Shown here: piece by piece, positions 55,098 through 64,000 of the stretch
How the letters are laid out: every line of letters starts with the position of its first letter
Position numbering within the stretch: the stretch's first letter is position 1
Program-made: the position numbers and the translations under genes
Source: Calothrix sp. NIES-3974
Lineage (GTDB): Bacteria; Cyanobacteriota; Cyanobacteriia; Cyanobacteriales; Nostocaceae
Length of the DNA stretch: 64,000 nucleotides
Direction of reading: 5' to 3'
NCBI RefSeq assembly: GCF_002368395.1
Contig: NZ_AP018254.1
Location: 496,001-560,000 of the forward strand
Notes under the pieces: generated by a model
The model's database searches: none
What the model saw: only the letters and a program-made list of their open reading frames with translations
What the model was told of the DNA's origin: nothing

Positions 55098-55382
55098 ATG
55101 AATTCAAATCTCTGTAAATTATTAACTTTACTCTGTTCCATCGCTGTATTCGCGATCGCATCTCCCTGTTGTGCGCAAACAAACCCTACCAATGGCGAAA
55201 CAGATACCACCCCCACTGCTGATATTTCCGCAACAGCTAGTACCCGTAATCCAGATACACCTTTAACTGCACAATCAACCGAAAATCCCGATACACCAGC
55301 ACCTGTAGCAGCAGCACCCGCTAATCCCCGTATTCCCATCCCCAGTAAACTTTTCCCTTTCGTTCCCTCTATGCAACAGTAG
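55098..55382 (+). CDS. Small secreted Thr/Pro/Ala-rich protein
   Basis: 94 residues from the ATG giving MNSNLCKLLTLLCSIAVFAI. A signal peptide (to ASPCCAQ, with a lipobox-like cysteine pair) precedes a low-complexity mature part with the repeat NPDTP twice and many Thr and Ala residues. It is likely exported, and possibly a lipoprotein given the Cys in SPCCAQ, but the site is not canonical. Function is unknown. An upstream frame start at 55071 is less likely. Confidence 0.75.
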   Translation: MNSNLCKLLTLLCSIAVFAIASPCCAQTNPTNGETDTTPTADISATASTRNPDTPLTAQSTENPDTPAPVAAAPANPRIPIPSKLFPFVPSMQQ

Positions 55383-55599
55383 GAATACAGGAGATTGGAT
55401 TCAGAAAAGGAGAAAGAAGTTCTTGAATACCAATTTGCAAAAATAATGGGACAGATGGAAATATAAAACCCTGATATAAAATTTATCTTAAATCTTGCAC
55501 CTTACAATACAATCCAAATATGTGTTTCATCGGGGAAGGGGGAAAACTCTAGTTGTGATTATGGACAAAGTTGAAAAAAAGGGTTTCTCATCCTAAATC

Positions 55600-55770
55600 T
55601 AATTTAGGGTATCTTTGATATACTCCCCACCCTAAAAGTGCGGAGATTCTGGACTCAAACAGCAGTTGCAGGCTATGTCTGTCTTATACCACCTCGCCCA
55701 ACAGACTGGGCCTTGCCTGTATCCCATTATTTTATCAGAAAGCCGTCCTAAAAGTACGGGGCTTTAATCC
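55600..55770. mobile_element. Possible IS200/IS605-type end remnants
   Basis: Two hairpin-like sequences resembling IS605-group ends occur in one orientation: ACTCCCCACCCTAAAAGTGC near 55622 and GCCGTCCTAAAAGTACGGGG near 55743. They are separated by about 100 bp with no tnpA or tnpB frame. They may be a non-autonomous element. The remaining gap 55383-55804 has no gene. Confidence 0.45.
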
Positions 55771-55804
55771 ATTTTTTTGGTAACCTATTCCTGTTTTCTC
55801 AACC

Positions 55805-57025
55805 TCAATTCCCTATTAAAACTTGTTCATAGCGCTTTCCTGCACTTTCCCAAGTAAATTCCATTTCCACCATTTGTCGTGCATTTTGAGCTAATTCCTG
55901 ACGCAAAGCCGAATTTTCAAATAACTGACAAATCGCTTGTACATACTCTTGGGGTTGGTTAGCACGCAATGCTCGTAAGGGTACTTTACCATCATCCACA
56001 ACCAAACCTTCTAAACCGCGATCGCTTCCCACCACCGGTACACCCGCAGACATTGCTTCCAAAGTTTTATTTTTAATCCCAAATCCGGTTCTCAAGGGGA
56101 CAACGCAAACAGTAGACTGGTGTAAATAATCAACCATCGACGCAACTTTCCCTGTCACAATCACCCCTGGACGATTACCTAACTCCTGAATTTCCGAAAC
56201 AGGTCTTGCTCCAACAATACTAAAACTAGCATCCGGATAGCGATCGCGGATATGGGGAAAAACTTCCAGAGCAAAAAATTTCGCTGCATCGATGTTGTGG
56301 GATGCATCCATTGCTCCGACAAAAATTAACCTATGTCCCCCTTGGTCATATCCCCGTTCGGGAAATAAATCTAAATCCACACCATTCGGTATCACCTGAA
56401 TATCCAAATCCGGACGTAGTTTTAAAAACTCACTTTTATCATCCTGGGTAGTGACAACTAGATGGGAAAACTTCCGACTATAACGACGTTCGTAACGATT
56501 GAGAATCAAATTTAAATATAAGCGATCGCGCAACACATTTGCGGAAGCTCCAGCAGATAAATGGTCTCGTGTCCACCCATATACGGAGCTATGGATGTCC
56601 ACTACTGTTTTTAGGCGATGACGAAATTCCGGACGGATATAAATTTCATTCACACTGTGTTCACAAGTGATGACATCACATTTTTGTTCTAAAACGTATT
56701 TGTCAACAATGGCTTGAATTCGTGGTGAGTAGCGATGTAAAACATTAGCTGGAGTCGCTGTGATGAGAGATGTTGCAAATCTGTTTACTTTCCCCAACCA
56801 ATTACGGGAAGAATTACTATCGTTGATGAGGGGTTCGACAATTAATTCTCTCACCCATTGACGTAATTCCTCAACTTCCGTATCACTCACCCCTTCATGA
56901 CGTTGGGTGACTAAAGTAATATCGTGCTTAAAGTGTAAATATTTAATTAAATTAAAAGTTCTAATTTCCGTCCCTCCCCGACTCGGTGGATAGGGAAAGG
57001 TGGAAGATAGCATTAAGATACGCAT
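55805..57025 (-). CDS. Family 4 glycosyltransferase
   Basis: A 406-residue GT-B enzyme. The start MRILMLSSTFPYPPSRGGTE contains the glycine-rich acceptor loop. The donor domain has NGVDLDLFPERGYD, FVGAMDASHNIDAA near residue 245 and GFGIKNKTLEAMSAGVPVVG with the E-x7-E type region. No membrane segment is seen, so it is cytoplasmic. It transfers a sugar to a polysaccharide or glycolipid acceptor that the sequence does not identify. It is single-gene. Confidence 0.92.
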   Translation of the reverse strand: MRILMLSSTFPYPPSRGGTEIRTFNLIKYLHFKHDITLVTQRHEGVSDTEVEELRQWVRELIVEPLINDSNSSRNWLGKVNRFATSLITATPANVLHRYSPRIQAIVDKYVLEQKCDVITCEHSVNEIYIRPEFRHRLKTVVDIHSSVYGWTRDHLSAGASANVLRDRLYLNLILNRYERRYSRKFSHLVVTTQDDKSEFLKLRPDLDIQVIPNGVDLDLFPERGYDQGGHRLIFVGAMDASHNIDAAKFFALEVFPHIRDRYPDASFSIVGARPVSEIQELGNRPGVIVTGKVASMVDYLHQSTVCVVPLRTGFGIKNKTLEAMSAGVPVVGSDRGLEGLVVDDGKVPLRALRANQPQEYVQAICQLFENSALRQELAQNARQMVEMEFTWESAGKRYEQVLIGN

Positions 57026-57547
57026 ATAGGTTTGAGATTAAGAGATTGTTTGAATATAGTTGGAATAGTTGTTGTTATAGCTTGATTTTCTGTTTTTTGG
57101 GAGTAGGGGGTAGTGATACCAATTTGAAAAAAGAATGCGACAGATTAATTTTGTAGAAGCGTAGCATTGCTACATCTCTTTATGGTTGATATCTGATGGA
57201 AAGCAGGGGAAGTAAATCTAAATCTTGCACCTTACCAGTAAATACATAAATCCATAAATATTTATTTAGTGATAATTACTCTCCTTATCTGTGTTTTATT
57301 TGTAGTCGATTTTAACGGACTTTAAACCTGAGACAGTTATTTTCAACCCCTATCGGACAAGAGGGTAGTTGAATATTTGGAGATTTTTTGCTTCCCTGTT
57401 AACAGCATCTCTAAACTGTCGATTTCCTTTTACGGTAATATTCGCTAGCTGGTACTTCCTATATCCTGTCTCCTGTATTCCGAAATTGACTAAATCAGTT
57501 TTAACATCGAAATCATATTTGTCTATCGCAAAAACACCTAAATACAA
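57026..57547. other. Non-coding gap
   Basis: Holds a GTAGAAGCGTAGCATTGCTA-type palindrome near 57157 and the ATACCAATTTGAAAAAAGAA segment that also occurs at 28996. No gene is seen. Confidence 0.5.
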
Positions 57548-57576
57548 AAAAACAAGAGGTTTCTACCCCTTGTTTT
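57548..57576 (-). terminator. Intrinsic terminator of the small membrane protein gene
   Basis: AAAACAAG-A-GG / CC-C-CTTGTTTT pairs across a short loop, and on the minus strand the stem is followed by TTTTTTT. It lies about 27 bp past the stop. Confidence 0.75.
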
Positions 57577-57602
57577 CCCATAATGCATCAAAAATTTAAT
57601 TA

Positions 57603-57977
57603 TTAACTCATGGAATCTAAATCCAAAGAACTCATCCCTCTACTTTGCATAAATGTCATCATGCTACCTAGTTGTAACCAAATCAGTAAACAGGTCAAAA
57701 TACCCATCGGTAATCCCACCCCATAAGCAAGTAAGGGGGGAAAACCAAAGATTTCTAATCCCGATACTAAAAACACTCCCACACCCAATGTGATTCCTAA
57801 AAATGGGAAAATTAAGGGTTTTTTAGTCAGTTGAATTTCCGAATTTTCCGCACCTGCATTTTGCCAAGCTCCAACAAGGGATTGTAGTGTTCCGGATAAA
57901 GCTGCTCCAGATGTGACTGCTGTGAATAATCCAAATGCAAGTAACAGATATGGTGGTTGGGATGGGAAGTAGTACAC
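57603..57977 (-). CDS. Hypothetical small membrane protein
   Basis: 124 residues with about three hydrophobic helices (LLLAFGLFTAVTSGAALSGT; LIFPFLGITLGVGVFLVSGL; LLAYGVGLPMGILTCLLIWL) and a short polar C-terminus (MQSRGMSSLDLDSMS). The family is not recognised. The even hydrophobic pattern, good terminator and reasonable start make it a likely real gene. Confidence 0.8.
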   Translation of the reverse strand: MYYFPSQPPYLLLAFGLFTAVTSGAALSGTLQSLVGAWQNAGAENSEIQLTKKPLIFPFLGITLGVGVFLVSGLEIFGFPPLLAYGVGLPMGILTCLLIWLQLGSMMTFMQSRGMSSLDLDSMS

Positions 57978-58560
57978 GTAAGCTCCTGGTAAATTGGTAA
58001 TTTGTTAAACAAAATTAATTGTACTCTTTCAGACAAAGACAGGAAATAGGCTACAGGAATCCGCTTTGATTTTGAAAATTGTCTGTGGGAGTAGGGTGTA
58101 GAAACAACTTTTTCAGTCTACGGATTTTTTCATAAATCGACGTGAGTAATCCTAATCAAAGAACTCACAACGATGAGTCCCAAATAATAAAACCCTTGTC
58201 CAGTATTATTCCTCGAAAATAATTTTATTGCTCGGTAGTACTGTTTTACTTTGGAGTTGATACATTTAAGGGAGGAAGGGAAGTAGGGGATGCTGTGTAA
58301 GAAAATGTATCAAAATTTGGGTGAAATGGTATAACAGAATAATCTTATCGTTATATTGGAAGTATGACCTTCAGCAATCGATGGACTTATTCTGAGTGAT
58401 GGATTTTGCGATCGCTACTTTGCAAGAAGCCTCTGCGCGTCTACGCTGCAACCCTAGGGTCGATCCACTACGCGTCTACACAATCACAAAATATATTTTT
58501 ACATATTTGGGATGCTCCCAGTTTTTAAAAACCTCCTAATTAGGACTTGCTGAAAAATAG

Positions 58561-58838
58561 TTATATCGATTCTCTTGTACTTTGTAATCAATGAAACTAG
58601 AATCATCAATGGTTACAGCCCCTGATATTTAGCAAGCATTCGCGTAAACGATATTTAGACTTTATATATTTTAAGCTGTTGAGGCTATTTTGGCTGAGAA
58701 AAAGTGCAAATACATGGGTATATCAAACTTCAAAATCTGGCATTTGTAATTTTTTTGGGTCTTTTGAAAAGTGGAAGGGGAAAGCTGAAAACTATTCCCT
58801 ATTCCCTACCCCTACTAAAAGACTTATTCAGCAGACCC
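58561..58838. repeat. Repeat family B copy 3 joined to an AGGGTCTGC-family end
   Basis: 58561-58654 is the reverse complement of the family B copies at 2029 and 2967. 58735-58838 resembles, reversed, parts of the 3106-3350 element (TGGCATTTGTAATTTTTTTG; AGACTTATTCAGCAGACCCT). The gap 57978-58984 otherwise has no convincing gene. A GACGCAATATATCGTGTCTC palindrome is near 58945. Confidence 0.65.
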
Positions 58839-58984
58839 TAATGAATCGACTTTGTTCTCAACTAATAACTGAGGTTAAGTAGGTGCAATTAAACATAAAA
58901 CCACAATGTAACCAATCATTCGGCGAAAAGCCTTACCCCCGTAAAGACGCAATATATCGTGTCTCTCCCTAGTACTTGCGATTT

Positions 58985-60712
58985 TTACTGTTTGCTGTTT
59001 GTCGCTGTGGGAATGCCAAATATTGCTAGCAATTTAGTTTTGGGAATAATTGCCGCAACACTTTCCCGAGACACTTCTGCCAGAAAGTTAACCGCCGCAC
59101 CAAATATTCTATCGGGTTTCAAGTCATTTTTGACCAAATTCCACAAACGTTCGACTTCTTCGGTATGCAGTCTATCATCTTCTGTTAGAGCGAAAATTAA
59201 TTGACGACGGAGATATTTACCTTCATCAGAAAATAAATACTGTAAGCCTAATTTGGCTGTGGGCAAAACATCAAAATCACCGTCGGTTCTAGCAATATTA
59301 ATCAGGTTCTCCAGTCTTTCCCACTGGAATTTATTGTCTTTAAAGAGGATATTGATTAAACGACGACGCAGTTCCGGTGATTCTCCAGTTAATAATCGCT
59401 GTGCAACGTAGGGATAGGCTACTTCCACTATTCTAAAGTTCTCATTTAAGGAAAGGGCTATACCTTCCTGGGTAATCAGTGAACGAATAATTAAAGCAAA
59501 TTTCGCGGGAACTCGGAAGGGATAATCAAACATGATTTCCGAGTACTTATCGGTGATGGTTTTAAAGTTGAATTCACCGACGTTTTTACCGATGGCATCA
59601 CTCCAAACCGCTTCCAACGCAGGAATTATGGGACGTATATCGGTGTCGGGGGTCAAAAAACCCAGGCGAACGTAATCTTCGGCAAGTTCGGCGTAATCCT
59701 TATTTACAAGATGGACAATGGAATCAACAAGGGTTTCCTTCGTCATCTCATCCAGTTGATCCATCATACCAAAATCAATGTAGGCCATGCGTCCATCTGG
59801 CATGGCAAATAAATTACCAGGATGGGGATCGGCATGGAAAAAGCCATGTTCTAGTAATTGTTTCAAACCAGATGTCACACCGATTTCGATGACTGCTTCC
59901 GGGTCAACTCCTGCTGCACGGATTTGTTCTGTATCATTGAGTTTAAAGCCGTTGATCCATTCCAGTGTCAACACCCGATTTGTAGTATACTGCCAATATA
60001 TCATCGGCACTTTGACATGGGGATCGTCGCGGAAGTTACTCGCAAACTTTTCCGCATTTCGAGCTTCGTTCAAATAGTCAATTTCTTCAAATAATTTCGA
60101 CCCAAATTCATCAATAATCAAGGTCAAATCGTGTCCCAAATTCAAGGGTAACAACCAGCCAAACGTCTGAGCAGCCCAACGCAATAAATATAAATCCAGG
60201 GTCAATACAGAACGCAAATGGGGACGTTGCACCTTAACTGCAACCTCCTCTCCTGTCACCAGCCGACCACGATAAACCTGTCCTAAACTCGCTGCGGCAA
60301 CGGGTGTCGGCGACAATTCCCGAAAAACTTCATCTATCGAACGCTCCAGCTGGGTTTCAATAATGTGATAGGCGATCGCATTATCAAAAGCTGGTAGCTG
60401 ATCCTGTAACTTAATTAGTTCTTCTAAAAAATCCTTCCGCACCAAGTCTGGACGCGTTGACAGGGCTTGTCCCACCTTAATAAATGTTGGACCTAAATCG
60501 GTGAGAATCTCCCGTAATCGAGCAGCACGTTTGTACTTATTCGCTTCTTCTCGATTAAACCACCGATCCATTAACAACGCCAGGATAAATCCCGCAAAAT
60601 ACCAGATTATCTTCAATGCTCGTCCCCACGCTCGCCAGGGACGGTATCGATAATACCGAGCGATCGCATCGGGACTGTAGCGATTTAATTGAGCAGGTTG
60701 ATACTGACCCAC
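58985..60712 (-). CDS. ABC1/UbiB-family atypical kinase
   Basis: A 575-residue member of the ABC1/UbiB/AarF family. The KxGQ motif is in DLGPTFIKVGQALSTRPD, the Ala-rich loop in TPVAAASLGQVYRGRLVTGE, the Lys in EVAVKVQRPHLRS, and the catalytic and metal loops in FFHADPHPGNLFAMPDG and YIDFGMMDQLDE. Members support quinone synthesis or lipid and stress homeostasis; in cyanobacteria and plastids, several affect prenylquinones. There is a weakly hydrophobic stretch near residue 40 (IIWYFAGFILALLMD). It is single-gene. Confidence 0.95.
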   Translation of the reverse strand: MGQYQPAQLNRYSPDAIARYYRYRPWRAWGRALKIIWYFAGFILALLMDRWFNREEANKYKRAARLREILTDLGPTFIKVGQALSTRPDLVRKDFLEELIKLQDQLPAFDNAIAYHIIETQLERSIDEVFRELSPTPVAAASLGQVYRGRLVTGEEVAVKVQRPHLRSVLTLDLYLLRWAAQTFGWLLPLNLGHDLTLIIDEFGSKLFEEIDYLNEARNAEKFASNFRDDPHVKVPMIYWQYTTNRVLTLEWINGFKLNDTEQIRAAGVDPEAVIEIGVTSGLKQLLEHGFFHADPHPGNLFAMPDGRMAYIDFGMMDQLDEMTKETLVDSIVHLVNKDYAELAEDYVRLGFLTPDTDIRPIIPALEAVWSDAIGKNVGEFNFKTITDKYSEIMFDYPFRVPAKFALIIRSLITQEGIALSLNENFRIVEVAYPYVAQRLLTGESPELRRRLINILFKDNKFQWERLENLINIARTDGDFDVLPTAKLGLQYLFSDEGKYLRRQLIFALTEDDRLHTEEVERLWNLVKNDLKPDRIFGAAVNFLAEVSRESVAAIIPKTKLLAIFGIPTATNSKQ

Positions 60713-61160
60713 GCCGACCTTTGCCTCTCATTTACTAATGTACGCGACTTTTTGTCTGCCTAAATAGGAGTTCTAGTCCCCCAGGTTTAAAATAACCGCA
60801 GCCTCTTATTTAAAACAACGAAAATATACGCATTTCCGGGCTGTAATCGGTGCAATTACCGCCGGGATCAACTTCGTGTTTTTATATCTTTTCATTAATT
60901 ATAGTTCATAAAAGTACAACTCTCGCAGGGATGAAATTGAGGTTTTGTTTATGGTTAACATTCGTGATAACCCTATCTATACTGCCAATGCAGCCAATAG
61001 TGGGTTACTCATCAGTTGTTATTTATTAAGTTTTATTAAGCTCAAATCTTGATTTTTTCTTAAGATTAATTGTATTGTTTGAAGACAAATTGTTTTTTGT
61101 TAAGAAAGTGTTGATTACCGCACAAAAAGTGCATTGACAGTCATTTGTGTGGAGATAAAT
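60713..61160. other. Non-coding region upstream of the UbiB-family kinase
   Basis: AT-rich, with no ORF or repeat family recognised. It presumably carries the kinase promoter. Confidence 0.5.
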
Positions 61161-61481
61161 TAGTTTTGATGTCAGTGACCAATCTGTGATAAAATATCAG
61201 TACTATCTGTTATCTTGGGATTACTATAACCATTTTGAAAATATTTGTCTGGATATACAGGAGTCCGGGCGGGATTTGTGAAATCTTGAATGTAGGGTTG
61301 TTAATGGTTGACAGTTAACAGTTAACAGTCACCATTCATCAGTCAACGGCAGGCTATTTTTCACGACTTAAATCGGATTGCTGTAAATAAGTTTTAGTTG
61401 TGATGTCAGTAACCAATCCGTGATAAGATGTTAGTACTATCTGTTATTATGGGCTTACTATAACCATTTTGAAAATATTTG
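61161..61481. repeat. 87-bp direct repeats flanking a 147-bp spacer
   Basis: Copies at 61161-61247 and 61395-61481 share GTGATGTCAGTNACCAATCN-like starts and the exact stretch ACTATAACCATTTTGAAAAT. They are about 85-90% identical by eye. The spacer holds GTTGACAGTTAACAGTTAAC, a short tandem palindrome. No gene is seen. Confidence 0.75.
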
Positions 61482-61651
61482 AAATCCGTCGCATTCACGT
61501 TTGATTCTAAAGGGACTATGAGCGCGACTGCGAACCTTCCCTCACCCATCAAAATTAATGTGGTAGACCAATAGTGGAAGAATTTTGGTTTCAAAGTCAA
61601 AAATATAGACAAAGATTGCTGGAAGCATAAATCTCCCAGCAACCGCCACAT

Positions 61652-64000
61652 CTAACATGACTTGGATTTAGCTTCTAATTCTTCCAGACGACTGCGCAGT
61701 TCTTGATTTTGCTGCTTGAGTTGGTCAATTTCTGTACGTAATTGACGTAGGGCAGTATCCTTACCGATTTTTTCTTGGATACGGTTAATTTCCTCATCAG
61801 CAAGTCTGCGGACACGACCATCAGGGGTTTGGTGGGAGAGCGATCGCAAGATGGTGATTGCTTTGGGTGTTTCCATTTTCCCTAGACTTGTGCAGACTGC
61901 CACTTGGGTGAGGAAAAAGCTTTCTTGAGCAAGTTCGCTTAAACGGTTGAGAACTCGTTCCACATCAGGGGAAGCTTGTCCGGTGGAAATTTGACCGAGA
62001 GCGCGGATTGCAGCTAGACGTAGGGGTTGGGGTACACCGAGTTTAGTATACTCCAGGATAATATCCAAGGCTGCACTACTGGTTTTGAGTTCAGCCAATC
62101 CAGCGATCGCACCACTGCGGACAACTTCGTTCCAACCAGCTTTTTCAGCTAAGACCTTGGTCAGGTGCTTAATAACTTTGTCGGGTTGAGATTTATCGCT
62201 GTCAAATCCGGTGGTGACCGCACCAAGTCCTTTTGCAGCTGCGGCTTCCACATAGTAACTGCGATCGCCGTTTTTGAGTAAGTTTTTCAGGGCTTGATAA
62301 CTTTGGTGGGTTTTGATTTGGGAAAGTGCTTCCACTACCGCTTTGCGCACGTAGGGATTTGTATCGCCTAAAGCAGATAATAAGGCATCAAGACTTTGGT
62401 CAAGTTTGATTTTGGCAATTTGTTTAGCAACTTCCACCCGCACACCCCAAAATTTATCCTGATGGAGGGCTTTCGTCAGAGCGGTAAGAGCTTCTAATCC
62501 GCCTTTTTTGGCTAAAGCTTGGGCTGCAAAAATCCGTGATAGGGGGTCGGGGTCAAGTTCTAATTGGGCTTTGAGTTCGACAACTGGATATTTGAGAGTG
62601 ACAGTCTTGAGGTAATTATTGCCAATATCAAAGCTGATAAATAGGGGCTTTTCTGTCAGGGGAAAATAAAAGCTTTGTTCCGCTTCGTGAATTCGCACCG
62701 TGAACTGTTGCAGAGCCACCAGACCCTCCCCATCTTGATAACCAAAACCGATGGGTATGCGCAAATCAAATAAATTATGCTTACCCGGTTGAGTTTGTTT
62801 AACAGTTAATTTCGCTAAATGACTTTCCCCATCCCAACTGTAACTCACCTCATAATCCGGGTGTCCACCGCGATACACATACTGGTCAAACAAAAATAAT
62901 AAATTTCGTCCAGTTGCCGTTTCAATGGCTCGCAATAAATCAACCGTTTCTACAGTTTTATGGGCATTGTCCCGGACGAATTGTTGAATCGCTGGCCAAA
63001 ATAACTCTTCCCCTAACTCGGAGCGAATCATATGGTACACACACGCACCCTTTTCATAGATATGGCGGTCATATAATTCAATCGCTTCTCGATAGACATG
63101 AGTCACCATTGGTCGGCGATAGCGGTCTGCATCTTCCGCCAAATAACTACGCATATCTTGTAACCGATAATACGCAGCCTCCTCCCTCCCATACTCATAT
63201 TCAGTCCACATGGTTTCCGAATAGGTAGCCATTCCTTCCTTGACCCAAGCATGGGACCAGTGCTTAATCACCAGTAAATCACCAAACCACTGGTGAGCAA
63301 GTTCGTGAACCACCAAACTTTCACTATTGCGATTATCAATTGCTGCACGTTCATCCAGCAAACAACGGTCTGTTAACACCGTCGTCGAGGTATTTTCCAT
63401 CCCCCCAAAAATAAAATCATCCACACAAACCTGGGCATACTTAGCGTAAGGGTAGGGATAACCGTATTTTTCACTCAAAAACTCCATCATTCGCGGAGTT
63501 TTACCCATACTCCGTTTGGCATCCGCTTCCCGTCCTTTCTCCACATAATAGGTGACGGGTTTATCATGCCATGCATCGCGAATCTCGCTAAACCGACCCA
63601 CGGTCAAGGTCATCAAATAGGTGGGATGGACTTCCTTTTGTAACCAATGGTAAATCTTCTTCTCCGCCAATTCCTCCGTCTTGATTAATTCCCCATTGGA
63701 AACCGCCATAAAATCCTGGGGAACACAGACACGAATTTCGCTCGTGGATAACTGTCCTGGATAATCAAAACAGGGAAACCAAAACCGGGAATCCTCATCT
63801 TCCCCCTGGGTCCACACCTGAACCGGCTTATGGGGATAATATGGGTCTGGGTGAATAAAATAAATACCCCGTTGCGGATTTTGATTACTGTAGGCGATCG
63901 CAATTTCTAGGGGGACATTGATCTCGGTTGCAGTTTCCAAATAAATAGTTAACTTTTCGCCGTCATAATCATAGCGTTGAGGAACTTGATTGACCTGAAT
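61652..64000 (-). CDS. M1-family aminopeptidase with C-terminal HEAT repeats, 5' end beyond window
   Basis: At least 782 residues. The frame is open to the right edge (the last 20 codons read IQVNQVPQRYDYDGEKLTIY), so the N-terminus is missing. The exopeptidase motif is GGMENTSTTVL (GGMEN instead of the usual GAMEN). The zinc site is HELAHQWFGDLL with the second Glu in KEGMATYSE, so catalysis is intact. After the M1 catalytic domain, about 300 residues form HEAT-like helical repeats (e.g. GLEALTALTKALHQDKFWGV, NPYVRKAVVEALSQIKTHQS). A short coiled coil (LRTEIDQLKQQNQELRSRLE) ends it. It releases N-terminal amino acids; the HEAT part may recruit substrates. It is single-gene. Confidence 0.95.
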   Translation of the reverse strand: MQVNQVPQRYDYDGEKLTIYLETATEINVPLEIAIAYSNQNPQRGIYFIHPDPYYPHKPVQVWTQGEDEDSRFWFPCFDYPGQLSTSEIRVCVPQDFMAVSNGELIKTEELAEKKIYHWLQKEVHPTYLMTLTVGRFSEIRDAWHDKPVTYYVEKGREADAKRSMGKTPRMMEFLSEKYGYPYPYAKYAQVCVDDFIFGGMENTSTTVLTDRCLLDERAAIDNRNSESLVVHELAHQWFGDLLVIKHWSHAWVKEGMATYSETMWTEYEYGREEAAYYRLQDMRSYLAEDADRYRRPMVTHVYREAIELYDRHIYEKGACVYHMIRSELGEELFWPAIQQFVRDNAHKTVETVDLLRAIETATGRNLLFLFDQYVYRGGHPDYEVSYSWDGESHLAKLTVKQTQPGKHNLFDLRIPIGFGYQDGEGLVALQQFTVRIHEAEQSFYFPLTEKPLFISFDIGNNYLKTVTLKYPVVELKAQLELDPDPLSRIFAAQALAKKGGLEALTALTKALHQDKFWGVRVEVAKQIAKIKLDQSLDALLSALGDTNPYVRKAVVEALSQIKTHQSYQALKNLLKNGDRSYYVEAAAAKGLGAVTTGFDSDKSQPDKVIKHLTKVLAEKAGWNEVVRSGAIAGLAELKTSSAALDIILEYTKLGVPQPLRLAAIRALGQISTGQASPDVERVLNRLSELAQESFFLTQVAVCTSLGKMETPKAITILRSLSHQTPDGRVRRLADEEINRIQEKIGKDTALRQLRTEIDQLKQQNQELRSRLEELEAKSKSC

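Noticed and set aside
58679-58882. 67-codon plus-strand frame
   Set aside because: Most of it lies in repeat sequence also found near 3200 and 28090, and the translation is not protein-like.

Overview
The window is chromosomal DNA from a cyanobacterium, most likely a filamentous, probably heterocyst-forming type (Nostoc, Calothrix or Tolypothrix relatives). Direct signs are the very frequent HIP1 octamer GCGATCGC, a photosystem II psbI gene, two phycobilisome rod-core linkers (cpcG and the membrane-anchored cpcL type), a CpcS/CpeS-type bilin lyase, a clpR-clpP pair, a TPR-CHAT protein, and many short interspersed repeats of the kind that fill large cyanobacterial genomes. I cannot name the species.

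Layout. 1-5.7 kb: end of a TPR protein, an orphan MacB/FtsX permease, a small vWA protein, a repeat-filled gap and a family 4 glycosyltransferase. 6.4-9.5 kb: a beta-helix/SLH protein and ribD. 10.4-19 kb: dnaK, a secreted subtilase next to a secreted TPR-CHAT protein, and cinA. 19.2-21.3 kb: a translationally coupled STAS-like/PIN pair facing cysK. 21.3-29.2 kb: a repeat-rich accessory stretch with small hypothetical genes, a flavin reductase, a DUF5995 protein and an orphan Fur-box/terminator unit that looks like a small RNA gene. 29.2-35.3 kb: a sugar-nucleotide epimerase, a GDSL hydrolase, a membrane protein and two paralogous hexapeptide acyltransferases. 36-45.2 kb: psbI, a DUF3769 (LptD-like) outer-membrane protein, a YihY protein, cpcG and cpcL, an antitoxin-like/HNH pair, a possible zinc protease and the bilin lyase. 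45.8-55.4 kb: clpR-clpP, a second vWA protein, a zinc-ribbon protein, a RelE-like/UvrD-like fusion, a coiled-coil protein, an LpxB-like protein and small secreted or truncated genes. 55.8-64 kb: a second GT4, a small membrane protein, a UbiB-family kinase and an M1 aminopeptidase that runs off the right edge.

How the genes fit together. Most are single housekeeping or envelope genes separated by 0.3-1.8 kb of non-coding DNA, not long operons. Themes are envelope and polysaccharide work (two GT4 enzymes, epimerase, acyltransferases, DUF3769, LpxB-like, SLH protein), light harvesting (cpcG, cpcL, CpcS-type lyase, psbI), protein quality control (dnaK, clpR-clpP, subtilase, M1 peptidase), and small two-gene modules that could be toxin-antitoxin or defence systems (STAS-like/PIN, antitoxin-like/HNH, CHAT-related pair).

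The intergenic DNA is the most striking feature. At least seven families of short inverted-repeat elements (MITE-like) recur in it, one with a perfect 11-bp target duplication. There is also a family of palindromes with constant arms and variable but still self-complementary cores. Some of these elements overlap gene ends or lie inside a gene. No transposase gene, rRNA, tRNA or CRISPR array was seen.
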